Assembly: GCA_004195335.1 (NCBI GenBank)
Contig: SDWK01000290.1
Span: 1-5,053, forward strand
From: Shewanella sp.
GTDB lineage: Bacteria > Pseudomonadota > Gammaproteobacteria > Enterobacterales > Shewanellaceae
Length of the DNA: 5,053 bases
Direction: 5' to 3'
Part shown: positions 1-5,053 of the stretch, piece by piece
Numbering within the stretch: position 1 is the first letter of the stretch
How the letters are laid out: the number at the start of each line of letters is the position of its first letter
Translations under genes and position numbers: made by a program
The notes under the pieces: model-generated
Databases searched by the model: none
Seen by the model: the letters and a program-made list of their open reading frames with translations, nothing else
Told to the model about the DNA's origin: nothing

Positions 1-19
1 AAAAACACTCCTGAAAGGC

Positions 20-295
20 GAGTTTTAGCGCATCTGATGCCGTGTTAACGAGCTTAAACGTAGAATAACTATGTTCTTCACTCGTTGCGAGCAACATGGT
101 CTTGTATGTTCCCGACAGACTTAAGACATTTCCTCCATCCCTGGAGGTCAGATGTTGTGAATGCCATTTATGCACGACTACATGGATGTAGGAGGTAGAG
201 CGAAGCAGGATGCCAGAGCCGAGGAGCAATTAATGGCCTTGCCTCAGAAGCGCTAAATTCTCGCTGAGCGATCACATCTTTATACCGATTGGTAT
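20..295. repeat. Hairpin-rich intergenic block, probable dispersed repeat
   Basis: No convincing gene is visible in the first 350 bases. The stretch carries a series of short inverted repeats. AACGTAG (57-63) faces CTATGTT (69-75) across a 5-base loop, with one G-T pair, and is enclosed by AACGAG (47-52) and CTCGTT (81-86). GTTGC/GCAAC lies at 84-95. CCTCCA/TGGAGG lies at 132-147 with a TCCC loop. CTACAT/ATGTAG lies at 178-191. ATACC/GGTAT lies at 282-295 with a GATT loop. This density of small stems is not expected of ordinary spacer. The style resembles intergenic repeats I associate with Shewanella chromosomes, but that is from memory, and copy number cannot be judged from one window. The block ends just before the promoter of the next gene. 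Confidence 0.45.
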
Positions 296-307
296 TAGTA
301 TTATACT
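279..307 (+). promoter_or_regulatory. Candidate sigma-70 promoter for the small membrane protein
   Basis: A -10 hexamer TATACT (302-307, five of six consensus bases) lies 17 bases after TTTATA (279-284, four of six). This would start transcription near 314, about 40 bases before the ATG at 353. The -35 and spacer include the ATACC/GGTAT inverted repeat, so the promoter would be partly built from the end of the repeat block. No known operator is recognisable here. Confidence 0.4.
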
Positions 308-352
308 TTCCCCCACAACCCCAACATCCTGAGTAAAAGGCAAACATTATAT

Positions 353-538
353 ATGGCAAAATTCTTCCTGTTCCCCATAATCTTATGCCTGTTTTGGACA
401 CTGTTTCTACATTTTAATGGCGTCCCTCTGAAGCAGGGCAAGAAAGGCTTTATCTACATCATTGCCATCAGCACAACCATTATCGTCTCTCTTGGCTTCT
501 TGTTGTGGATCACAGCCGAGCAAAATATACGAAGCTAA
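353..538 (+). CDS. Small two-helix inner-membrane protein, function unknown
   Basis: This encodes 61 residues with the composition of a membrane protein. A first hydrophobic segment covers about residues 4-21. A polar loop (about 22-32) contains the basic cluster KQGKKG. A second hydrophobic segment covers about 33-54, followed by a short tail ending in Arg-Ser. With the positive loop in the cytoplasm, both ends would be periplasmic. The segments are real transmembrane candidates, rich in Phe, Ile and Leu, which argues against a chance ORF. A sigma-70-like promoter lies at 279-307. The ribosome binding site is poor: the nearest purine stretch, AAAAGG, is about 12 bases from the ATG. I do not recognise a family and give no function. 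It sits alone, 136 bases before the SEC-C gene on the same strand. Toxin or small regulatory membrane peptide are possibilities without direct support. Confidence 0.68.
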   Translation: MAKFFLFPIILCLFWTLFLHFNGVPLKQGKKGFIYIIAISTTIIVSLGFLLWITAEQNIRS

Positions 539-594
539 TGCACTTTCTCCTCTCCTGCATCAATGACATTTTTCTTGAAAATGCCATGCTTAGA

Positions 595-623
595 TTTATC
601 TTGATCGGCTTTTATAGTATAAG
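595..623 (+). promoter_or_regulatory. Weak candidate promoter for the SEC-C gene
   Basis: TATAAG (618-623, five of six -10 bases) lies 17 bases after TTTATC (595-600, three of six -35 bases). It would give a leader of about 45 bases before the ATG at 675. The -35 is poor, and other AT-rich hexamers nearby (TATAAG again at 652-657) could serve instead. The 136-base gap between the two plus-strand genes has no strong terminator. There is only a weak CATTTT/AAAATG stem near 568-584 without a T tract, so some read-through from the upstream gene is possible. Confidence 0.25.
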
Positions 624-674
624 CACTCTCAATTTAGCGCGATCCATTTAATATAAGTAGTTTTAGAAGGTCCC

Positions 675-1010
675 ATGTCAGATAAATTTTTCTTTAAAGG
701 GCGTCAAACCCCAAAGCCTAAACATGAAAGTTTTGGCTATAACACTAAACGAGTGGCTAAACCGGGCACCAGTGATAATCCATTGACCTTAATGGTCCAG
801 TCAGTGGCGCGTCAAAATGAAGTCGAGGCTATCTTGAGCCAACATAACTTATTGGCCAATATTGAGGTTAACGCAGAAGCAGCAGAGAACATCGGTGAAT
901 TAGATGGCTTACTCAATAAACCACAAACCACTCGTTTTGATAAAAAGCCCAACAGAAATGATCTATGCCCTTGCGGCAGTGGAACTAAATACAAGAAGTG
1001 CTGTGGTTAA
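675..1010 (+). CDS. SEC-C metal-binding motif protein (PBPRA1643-like family)
   Basis: This 111-residue cytoplasmic protein ends in a SEC-C zinc-binding motif. The pattern [13 protein letters not shown] has C98, C100, C109 and C110 as the likely Zn ligands, preceded by the typical NRNDLCPC entry. SEC-C motifs occur at the C-terminus of SecA, where they bind zinc and SecB, and in many small proteins of unknown role. The N-terminus (residues 1-35) is basic and aromatic, beginning [10 protein letters not shown]. The middle (about 36-80) looks helical and acidic. Length and layout fit the small family annotated as PBPRA1643-type SWIM/SEC-C proteins in Shewanella, Vibrio and Photobacterium, which I name from memory. 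An AGAAGG ribosome binding site lies 4 bases before the ATG. The gene converges on a minus-strand gene, with a perfect inverted repeat between the two. The motif assignment is firm; the biological role is not known. Confidence 0.92.
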   Translation: MSDKFFFKGRQTPKPKHESFGYNTKRVAKPGTSDNPLTLMVQSVARQNEVEAILSQHNLLANIEVNAEAAENIGELDGLLNKPQTTRFDKKPNRNDLCPCGSGTKYKKCCG

Positions 1011-1032
1011 TACCAGTTGGCATGACATACAA

Positions 1033-1066
1033 ATATCACTAGTTTAACGTTTTAAACTAGTGATAT
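1033..1066. terminator. Perfect 15-bp inverted repeat, possible bidirectional terminator
   Basis: ATATCACTAGTTTAA (1033-1047) and its exact complement (1052-1066) flank a CGTT loop. The stem lies between two convergent genes, 22 bases after the SEC-C stop codon and 26 bases beyond the stop of the minus-strand gene, which is where a shared terminator belongs. Only three of the 15 pairs are G-C. There is no clean T tract on either side: the minus strand continues TTTGTATG and the plus strand ATCTAATC. It is therefore not a textbook Rho-independent terminator. It could instead be a 3'-end stabilising stem, a dyad binding site (each arm contains ACTAGT) or part of a dispersed repeat. Confidence 0.55.
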
Positions 1067-1092
1067 ATCTAATCGGTGAAATATAAGCAAGA

Positions 1093-1278
1093 CTACATAT
1101 TACTTGAGATAACCGTTAAGTGACGCTCTAGCTCATCTTCAGTCGTAGGCTGACTTTCCAGTTCGAACGTCAATGGAGCTCCACCGTTGAGCATAAACAC
1201 CGATGTCTCACCATGATCGTAATGAAACCACTTTCCATTGATACATAGATCCGTATAGCAGTTCGGTAATAATTCCAT
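1093..1278 (-). CDS. Hypothetical 61-residue protein with CRP/FNR-type control region
   Basis: This encodes a 61-residue soluble, acidic protein, with no signal peptide and no membrane segment. It begins MELLPNCYTDLCINGKWFHY. Two cysteines (C7, C12) and three histidines (H19, H22, H53) are present, but no known metal motif is formed. Residues 44-53 (TTEDELERHL) look like a charged helix. The gene is supported by a good ribosome binding site (AGAGGTG, about 5 bases before the ATG) and by a regulatory region upstream with a near-consensus CRP site, a perfect FNR box and candidate -10 elements. Its 3' end converges on the SEC-C gene. I do not recognise a family. The regulatory sites suggest expression tied to carbon or oxygen status, possibly anaerobic respiration, but that is inference. 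A longer ORF in another frame at 1208-1390 overlaps it and is judged a shadow. Confidence 0.72.
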   Translation of the reverse strand: MELLPNCYTDLCINGKWFHYDHGETSVFMLNGGAPLTFELESQPTTEDELERHLTVISSNM

Positions 1279-1355
1279 ATGTACACCTCTTAAATATGTT
1301 CGTAACGGCTCGGTAGAATAAAACTAAATGATGCCACTTAAATTGTGACGCACCC

Positions 1356-1374
1356 CTAAAAAATACCCAACCAG
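1356..1374. repeat. 19-bp direct repeat, copy 1
   Basis: CTAAAAAATACCCAACCAG here closely matches CTAAAAATACCCAAACCAG at 1471-1489. The two differ only by one A moved between two A runs. This copy overlaps the predicted CRP-dependent start point of the minus-strand gene. A shorter related string, TAAAAAGTACCCAGCA, lies upstream of oadG at 4979-4994. The pair may be a regulator site or a small duplication; chance is not excluded. Confidence 0.4.
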
Positions 1375-1376
1375 CT

Positions 1377-1382
1377 ACAATA
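1377..1382 (-). promoter_or_regulatory. Candidate -10 of a CRP-dependent promoter
   Basis: The minus strand reads TATTGT at 1382 to 1377 (four of six consensus bases). This predicts a start near 1370-1371 and puts the centre of the CRP site at about -41.5 to -42.5, the class II position. The -35 region would be covered by the CRP site, as expected when CRP replaces -35 contacts. The leader to the ATG at 1278 would be about 93 bases. Confidence 0.4.
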
Positions 1383-1404
1383 GCCCGCAACCAAGAGTTG
1401 CATA

Positions 1405-1420
1405 TGTGATATCGATCACC
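1405..1420. promoter_or_regulatory. CRP (cAMP receptor protein) binding site
   Basis: TGTGATATCGATCACC matches the consensus TGTGA-N6-TCACA in nine of ten defined bases, missing only the last A. The centre is at 1412.5. Its distance from the candidate -10 at 1377-1382 fits a class II activator site for the 61-residue minus-strand gene. There is no plus-strand gene nearby that it would serve. It also covers the start point predicted for an FNR-driven promoter further upstream, so CRP binding could block one promoter while activating the other. Confidence 0.65.
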
Positions 1421-1429
1421 CTTATAAGA
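1421..1429 (-). promoter_or_regulatory. Candidate -10 of an FNR-dependent promoter
   Basis: The minus strand reads TCTTATAAG from 1429 to 1421. It offers TCTTAT, exactly spaced for an FNR site centred at -41.5, or the better hexamer TATAAG (five of six) two to three bases further on. Transcription would start around 1414-1417, inside the CRP site. This promoter is weaker in support than the operators themselves. Confidence 0.3.
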
Positions 1430-1451
1430 CCTTAAATGGCTTAGAGAGACA

Positions 1452-1465
1452 TTGATCTAAATCAA
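1452..1465. promoter_or_regulatory. FNR/EtrA binding site
   Basis: TTGATCTAAATCAA is a perfect match to the FNR consensus TTGAT-N4-ATCAA. In Shewanella the FNR homologue is called EtrA. The centre is at 1458.5, 46 bases upstream of the CRP site centre in minus-strand orientation. It suggests that the 61-residue gene responds to oxygen limitation. It lies beyond the oad terminator, so it is unlikely to control oadGAB. Confidence 0.65.
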
Positions 1466-1470
1466 AGAGG

Positions 1471-1489
1471 CTAAAAATACCCAAACCAG
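1471..1489. repeat. 19-bp direct repeat, copy 2
   Basis: CTAAAAATACCCAAACCAG is the partner of 1356-1374. Their starts are 115 bases apart and they lie on either side of the CRP and FNR sites. It sits just upstream of the FNR box in minus-strand orientation. TACCCA resembles a NarL/NarP heptamer half-site, but no inverted partner is seen. Confidence 0.4.
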
Positions 1490-1559
1490 ACAAAAGTTGA
1501 AAACAGCGGTTACCACCAAATTTCGCATTAAAATCAACATAAATCAGGTAAAAAAACAT

Positions 1560-1590
1560 AAAAAAAATCTCGCGATATTAATCTGCGAGA
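1560..1590 (-). terminator. Rho-independent terminator of the oad operon
   Basis: Read on the minus strand, TCTCGC (1590-1585) pairs with GCGAGA (1573-1568). Inside it are a bulged A and a further GAT/ATC pairing around a TAAT loop, and a run of eight T follows (1567-1560). This is a classical intrinsic terminator, 88 bases after the oadB stop. The stretch between (1591-1678) holds nothing else I can identify. Confidence 0.88.
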
Positions 1591-1678
1591 CTTCAATAAA
1601 TTGGGCTGGTGAACTGGCCACAGAACTTAGATCAATGTTTGAGAGTGAGTAGGCCTCTTGATGTCATCTCAGAATCAT

Positions 1679-2809
1679 TTAACCCAATACAGCAATCAAG
1701 ACACCTGCCGCGACAGCCGAGCCCAGCACACCCGCAACATTAGGCCCCATAGCATGCATCAACAAGAAGTTATGTTGATTTGACTCTAAACCTACCTTGT
1801 TTACGACTCTTGCAGCCATTGGAACCGCAGAGACACCCGCCGCACCAATTAATGGGTTGATCTTCCCCCCTGACAGCTTACACATGAGTTTAGCCATCAA
1901 AACACCAGTGGCAGTGCCAATTGCAAATGCAACGGCGCCAAGGAGCAAGATGCCTAATGTCTCGAGCTGTAGAAACTGATCCGCCGAGAGCTTAGACCCC
2001 ACGGCTAAACCCAGGAAGATGGTCACTATATTGATCAATTCGTTTTGAGCCGTGTTCGATAATCTGTCGACAACACCAGACTCACGCATCAAATTTCCCA
2101 AACAAAACATGCCTACCAGTGGCGTAGCCGCTGGCAGAAACAGAATGGTTAAACCCAGCACCATAAGCGGAAAGATGATCTTTTCTTTCTTACTCACTTC
2201 ACGCAGTTGCTCCATTTTTATCTGACGTTCAGACTCTGTCGTTAGCAACTTCATGATCGGTGGTTGAATTAACGGAACCAATGCCATGTAGGAGTAAGCT
2301 GCGACAGCAATGGCCCCCAAAAGATCAGGGGCAAGTTTTGAGGCCAAGAAAATAGCCGTAGGGCCATCGGCACCACCAATAATGGCGATCGCACCAGCAT
2401 CTTGCATCGTGAACTCGAACCCAGGAACATAATTAAGGGCGATTGCGCCAATTAATGTGGCAAAGATACCGAATTGGGCAGCGGCCCCAAGAAGCAACAT
2501 CTTAGGGTTGGCTATCAAGGCACCGAAATCGGTCAGCGCACCGACCCCCATGAAGATGAGCAGTGGAAATACTCCGGTTTCAACCCCTACATGGTAGGCG
2601 AAATAGAGTAGCCCGCCCTCCTCCGTAAAGCCGCCATTGGGAATATTAGCTAAAATAGCACCAAAACCAATAGGCAGTAGCAGTAAAGGCTCAAAACCTC
2701 TCACAATCGATAGGTACAGAAGCAAGGCTCCGACCCCCATCATCAGTAGCTGCCCTGGGGTAAAATTTGCAATGCCTGACTCAGACCAAAATGCGATTAA
2801 TCCTTCCAT
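1679..2809 (-). CDS. oadB: Oxaloacetate decarboxylase Na+ pump, beta subunit
   Basis: This is the integral membrane subunit. It decarboxylates carboxybiotin delivered by OadA and couples this to Na+ export across the inner membrane. The 376 residues are almost all hydrophobic helices. Signature stretches are present: [10 protein letters not shown] around D148, [13 protein letters not shown] after it, [10 protein letters not shown] near 238-247, and [12 protein letters not shown] near 325-336. The functional residues described for Klebsiella OadB (D203, Y229, N373, G377, S382, R389) align at a constant offset of 55 to D148, Y174, N318, G322, S327 and R334, so all are kept. The protein is shorter than the roughly 430-residue Klebsiella form because it lacks about 55 N-terminal residues; I recall such short forms in other bacteria. 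The ribosome binding site AGGAGGT overlaps the oadA stop codon, 8 bases before the ATG, suggesting translational coupling. An intrinsic terminator follows. Confidence 0.96.
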   Translation of the reverse strand: MEGLIAFWSESGIANFTPGQLLMMGVGALLLYLSIVRGFEPLLLLPIGFGAILANIPNGGFTEEGGLLYFAYHVGVETGVFPLLIFMGVGALTDFGALIANPKMLLLGAAAQFGIFATLIGAIALNYVPGFEFTMQDAGAIAIIGGADGPTAIFLASKLAPDLLGAIAVAAYSYMALVPLIQPPIMKLLTTESERQIKMEQLREVSKKEKIIFPLMVLGLTILFLPAATPLVGMFCLGNLMRESGVVDRLSNTAQNELINIVTIFLGLAVGSKLSADQFLQLETLGILLLGAVAFAIGTATGVLMAKLMCKLSGGKINPLIGAAGVSAVPMAARVVNKVGLESNQHNFLLMHAMGPNVAGVLGSAVAAGVLIAVLG

Positions 2810-2812
2810 TTG

Positions 2813-2819
2813 ACCTCCT
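2813..2819 (-). promoter_or_regulatory. oadB ribosome binding site overlapping the oadA stop
   Basis: AGGAGGT on the minus strand shares its first two bases with the TAG stop of oadA and lies 3 bases before the oadB ATG. It is a near-perfect anti-16S match. The overlap places terminating ribosomes at the oadB start, which suits coupled synthesis of two subunits of one complex, and it fixes the oadB start. Confidence 0.8.
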
Positions 2820-4632
2820 AAGCGATGCCAAGCAATTGATTACCAACGGAGACAGAATCCCCCTCTTTTACCCATATTTTACTGATGACGCCATCAGCCT
2901 GGGCCCTGATTTCGGTTTCCATTTTCATCGCTTCTAAGATGATAACCACATCACCTTCGCGAACGGCATCGCCAGTTTGTACATTGACCTTAAATATATT
3001 GCCGGACAAAGGCGCATTCATCTCTAATTTTATTTCGCCAACAGGCGCTTGAGCGACAGCCGCACTGGTTTGAGGGGCCACGAAAGGTACCACGTTCTCA
3101 CTGGGGGTAATTTGATTGATATCGCCACCGGGAGAGACCTCAACAACGAAGCTCTGACCCTGTACGTTTACCGTGTATGTCTCGGGCCCGCGCTCAGTAT
3201 TCGAGGCCGTTACAGAACTCGCTTGTGCCTTAACTTGCGCCGCACACTCGGGTTTGGGCTCGAACATATCGGGGTTATTACGATGCTTGATGAACTTAAG
3301 GCCTATTTGCGGAAACAGCGCATAGGTCAACACATCATCGGCTAACTCTTTAGCCAGCGTAAGCCCTTCACTGCGCGCCTTCTCAATGAGTTCAGCGCTA
3401 AGATTTTCAAATTCGGCAGTCAGCAGATCTGCGGGACGACAGGTAATGGCTTCGCGTCCATCTAAAACCCTGGCTTGAAGTGCTGCATTAACTGGCGCTG
3501 GTGTCGCACCATACTCGCCTTTAAGCACGCCTTCGGTCTCTTTAGTCAACGTCCTATAGCGCTCTCCGGTTAACACATTAATCACCGCTTGGGTGCCCAC
3601 TATTTGCGAAGTGGGAGTAACCAATGGCAGAAAGCCTAAGTCTTCACGCACTATTGGGATCTCCTCCAGTACTTGATCTAACTTATCACCAGCCCCCTGC
3701 TCTTTAAGCTGACTTTCCATGTTCGTTAACATGCCTCCAGGAACCTGAGCACGTAAAATACGAGAATCAATCCCTTTTAACTCACCTTCGAACTGAGCAT
3801 ATTTTTTTCGTACATCCCTAAAGTAAGCGGCTATCTCTTCAAGCAGAGCCATATCGTAACCTGTGGCTCTCTCAGTCCCCTCAACCATAGCAACTAACGT
3901 CTCTGTTGCACTGTGCCCATAAGTTTGGCTCATAGGCGATATGGCGGTGTCCAGCACGTCAATCCCGGCCTCGATAGCCTTAAGGTATGTCGCCGTACTT
4001 AGTCCTGTCGTTGCATGACATTGCATTGAAACGAGCAGATCGGTCTGAGATTTTATCTGACTGATCATATCGAACGCATCATAGGGCTTAAGCAATCCAG
4101 CCATATCTTTAATACATAAGGAATGACAGCCCATATCTTCCAGACGCTTAGCCATGTCGGTCCAAGTTTCGAGGGTATGAACCGGGCTAGTTGTATAGGA
4201 GATAGTGCCCTGTGCATGTGCGCCAACGTCGATAACGGACTTTACCGCGGTTTCCAGATTGCGAACGTCATTCATGGCATCGAAGATTCGAAAGACATCC
4301 ACGCCATTGATATGAGCTCTTTCGACAAACTTACGTACCAAATCATCAGCATAATGACGATAGCCAAGCAGATTTTGTCCACGAAGTAGCATCTGCTGTG
4401 GTGTATTTGGCATCGCTTTCTTTAGCTCTCTGAGTCGCTCCCAAGGATCTTCACCCAAATAGCGAATACAGGAGTCAAATGTGGCTCCACCCCAAGATTC
4501 CAACGACCAGAAACCGACTTTGTCCAATAGTGGTGCAATGGGGAGCATATCCTCGGTGCGAAGACGAGTGGCGAGGATTGATTGATGTGCGTCTCGTAAG
4601 ACAACATCAGTTAACGCAAGTGGCTTGCTCAT
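2818..4632 (-). CDS. oadA: Oxaloacetate decarboxylase Na+ pump, alpha subunit (biotin carrier)
   Basis: This is the peripheral subunit. It transfers the carboxyl group of oxaloacetate to biotin, releasing pyruvate. It has 604 residues, the usual length. Residues 1-270 form the HMGL-like TIM-barrel carboxyltransferase ([51 protein letters not shown]). Residues about 290-490 form the conserved carboxylase domain ([24 protein letters not shown]). A Pro/Ala/Gln linker spans about 512-531. The C-terminal biotinyl domain has EAMKMET with the biotin lysine K570, 34 residues from the end. By spacing, D14, K175 and H206 match the metal-site residues D17, K178 and H209 of Vibrio cholerae OadA. The first His of the HxH pair (H207 there) is Gln here (Q204). 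The start has an AGGGAG ribosome binding site 5 bases upstream. oadG ends 25 bases before it. A pyruvate carboxylase subunit B is the alternative, but the oadG/oadB neighbours decide for OadA. Confidence 0.97.
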   Translation of the reverse strand: MSKPLALTDVVLRDAHQSILATRLRTEDMLPIAPLLDKVGFWSLESWGGATFDSCIRYLGEDPWERLRELKKAMPNTPQQMLLRGQNLLGYRHYADDLVRKFVERAHINGVDVFRIFDAMNDVRNLETAVKSVIDVGAHAQGTISYTTSPVHTLETWTDMAKRLEDMGCHSLCIKDMAGLLKPYDAFDMISQIKSQTDLLVSMQCHATTGLSTATYLKAIEAGIDVLDTAISPMSQTYGHSATETLVAMVEGTERATGYDMALLEEIAAYFRDVRKKYAQFEGELKGIDSRILRAQVPGGMLTNMESQLKEQGAGDKLDQVLEEIPIVREDLGFLPLVTPTSQIVGTQAVINVLTGERYRTLTKETEGVLKGEYGATPAPVNAALQARVLDGREAITCRPADLLTAEFENLSAELIEKARSEGLTLAKELADDVLTYALFPQIGLKFIKHRNNPDMFEPKPECAAQVKAQASSVTASNTERGPETYTVNVQGQSFVVEVSPGGDINQITPSENVVPFVAPQTSAAVAQAPVGEIKLEMNAPLSGNIFKVNVQTGDAVREGDVVIILEAMKMETEIRAQADGVISKIWVKEGDSVSVGNQLLGIA

Positions 4633-4657
4633 AAAAACTCCCTACTAGTATTTTCTA

Positions 4658-4903
4658 TTATGCTTTTGCACGATATTGGTGAATGGCGGAAGTGATAACC
4701 GCAACAATCAGGGGATCAACGCCCTGTGCGGGAGCTATATCGCTCTTTTCAGCTAGCGCTTTACGTTCAATGGGCTGTGGGGCAAATTTGTAAGCCACCA
4801 ACTTAATGCCTAAGATCAGCATGGTTAGAAACACAAATACCAGCCCCATGCCTAAAAGCATGATGCCGAGTGCCTCAATAATTTGTTCCGATATCGAATT
4901 CAT
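4658..4903 (-). CDS. oadG: Oxaloacetate decarboxylase Na+ pump, gamma subunit
   Basis: This small membrane subunit anchors the complex: its single N-terminal helix contacts OadB and its cytoplasmic tail binds OadA. The chosen start gives 81 residues (MNSISEQIIEALG...), close to the family norm. A transmembrane helix covers about residues 11-35. A polar Pro/Lys-rich stretch follows to about residue 62. The C-terminal helix DPLIVAVITSAIHQYR is typical of the family and carries a single His (H75), in the region where Klebsiella OadG is reported to bind zinc. An upstream in-frame ATG at 4954 would add 17 residues, but it lacks a ribosome binding site. The internal ATG at 4903 is preceded by AGAGGGTG and matches the known N-terminus style, so it is preferred. 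It is the first gene of the oadGAB operon. Confidence 0.93.
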   Translation of the reverse strand: MNSISEQIIEALGIMLLGMGLVFVFLTMLILGIKLVAYKFAPQPIERKALAEKSDIAPAQGVDPLIVAVITSAIHQYRAKA

Positions 4904-4938
4904 ATCACCCTCTGTATCAAACTCACTCCAGTCATGAA

Positions 4939-4970
4939 TATATAGCACTAACAAGTAACTTTTTATTCAA
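4939..4970 (-). promoter_or_regulatory. Candidate promoter of oadGAB
   Basis: On the minus strand an extended -10, TGC-TATATA (4947-4939), would start transcription near 4932, about 29 bases before the oadG ATG. The nearest -35-like hexamer, TTGAAT (4970-4965), is 20 bases away, longer than ideal, so the extended -10 would have to carry recognition. Further upstream, 4971-5053 shows a GTTAATTA string (5021-5028) resembling half of an ArcA site and the TAAAAAGTACCCAGCA string at 4979-4994. No complete CRP or FNR site is present here. The promoter could also lie beyond the window edge. Confidence 0.4.
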
Positions 4971-5053
4971 TGAAGACTTAAAAAGTACCCAGCAAATGCC
5001 AAACCCCATCCGTTTATAGAGTTAATTATCACTGTTCACGTAAAAAACAATAA

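Noticed and set aside
1..48. Possible tail of an upstream plus-strand gene ending at TAA 46-48
   Set aside because: Only 15 codons are visible, another frame also stays open to 28, and the bases merge into the repeat block. There is too little to call a gene.
168..401. 77-residue minus-strand ORF across the repeat block
   Set aside because: It runs through hairpins and over the start of the membrane-protein gene, has no ribosome binding site, and its low-complexity sequence looks like translated repeat DNA.
568..584. Terminator after the small membrane-protein gene (CATTTT/AAAATG)
   Set aside because: The stem is only 6 bp, AT-rich and lacks a following T tract.
1208..1390. 60-residue minus-strand ORF overlapping the small hypothetical gene
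   Set aside because: It has no ribosome binding site, and its first part is the promoter/leader region. The frame at 1093-1278 has a better start signal and composition.
3049..3345. 98-residue plus-strand ORF opposite oadA
   Set aside because: It is antisense to the linker and conserved carboxylase region of a firmly identified gene, and has no ribosome binding site or recognisable domain.
4123..4389. 88-residue plus-strand ORF opposite oadA
   Set aside because: It is antisense to the conserved carboxyltransferase domain, so its openness is explained by the codon use of oadA.
4904..4954. 17-residue N-terminal extension of OadG
   Set aside because: The start at 4954 would lie upstream of the predicted -10 and has no ribosome binding site. 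The ATG at 4903 has a good one and gives the usual family length.
5021..5036. ArcA site upstream of oadG (GTTAATTATCACTGTT)
   Set aside because: Only the first eight bases fit. The second half-repeat is two bases out of register, so it is noted only as a weak resemblance.

Overview
The window looks like chromosomal DNA of a marine gammaproteobacterium, most likely Shewanella. The basis is the compact oadG-oadA-oadB order, the moderate GC, a small SEC-C protein of the Shewanella/Vibrio/Photobacterium type, clean CRP- and FNR-type operators, and a hairpin-rich intergenic block of a style I associate with Shewanella. The genus is inferred from family knowledge, not from an alignment.

Layout. 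Positions 1-350 are non-coding and rich in small inverted repeats, ending in a plausible sigma-70 promoter for a 61-residue two-helix membrane protein (353-538, +). Next is a 111-residue protein with a C-terminal SEC-C zinc motif (675-1010, +). It is convergent with an unrecognised 61-residue protein (1093-1278, -), and a perfect 15-bp inverted repeat lies between the two. The 400-bp gap at 1279-1678 holds the control region of that small minus-strand gene (a near-consensus CRP site, a perfect FNR box and candidate -10 elements), a pair of 19-bp direct repeats, and the Rho-independent terminator of the oad operon. The rest of the window (1679-4903, -) is oadG-oadA-oadB, with a candidate promoter near 4939-4970.

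How the genes work together. OadA takes the carboxyl group from oxaloacetate onto its biotin. OadB decarboxylates carboxybiotin and exports Na+. OadG holds the complex together at the membrane. The three genes are tightly spaced, each has a good ribosome binding site, and the oadB site overlaps the oadA stop codon.

Most of the window is conventional. Points worth a second look are a Gln in place of the first His of the OadA metal-binding HxH motif (Q204), the stacked FNR/CRP architecture in front of an orphan 61-residue gene, the perfect AT-rich inverted repeat, and the structured repeat block at the left edge. I see no clear evidence of an undescribed multi-gene system.
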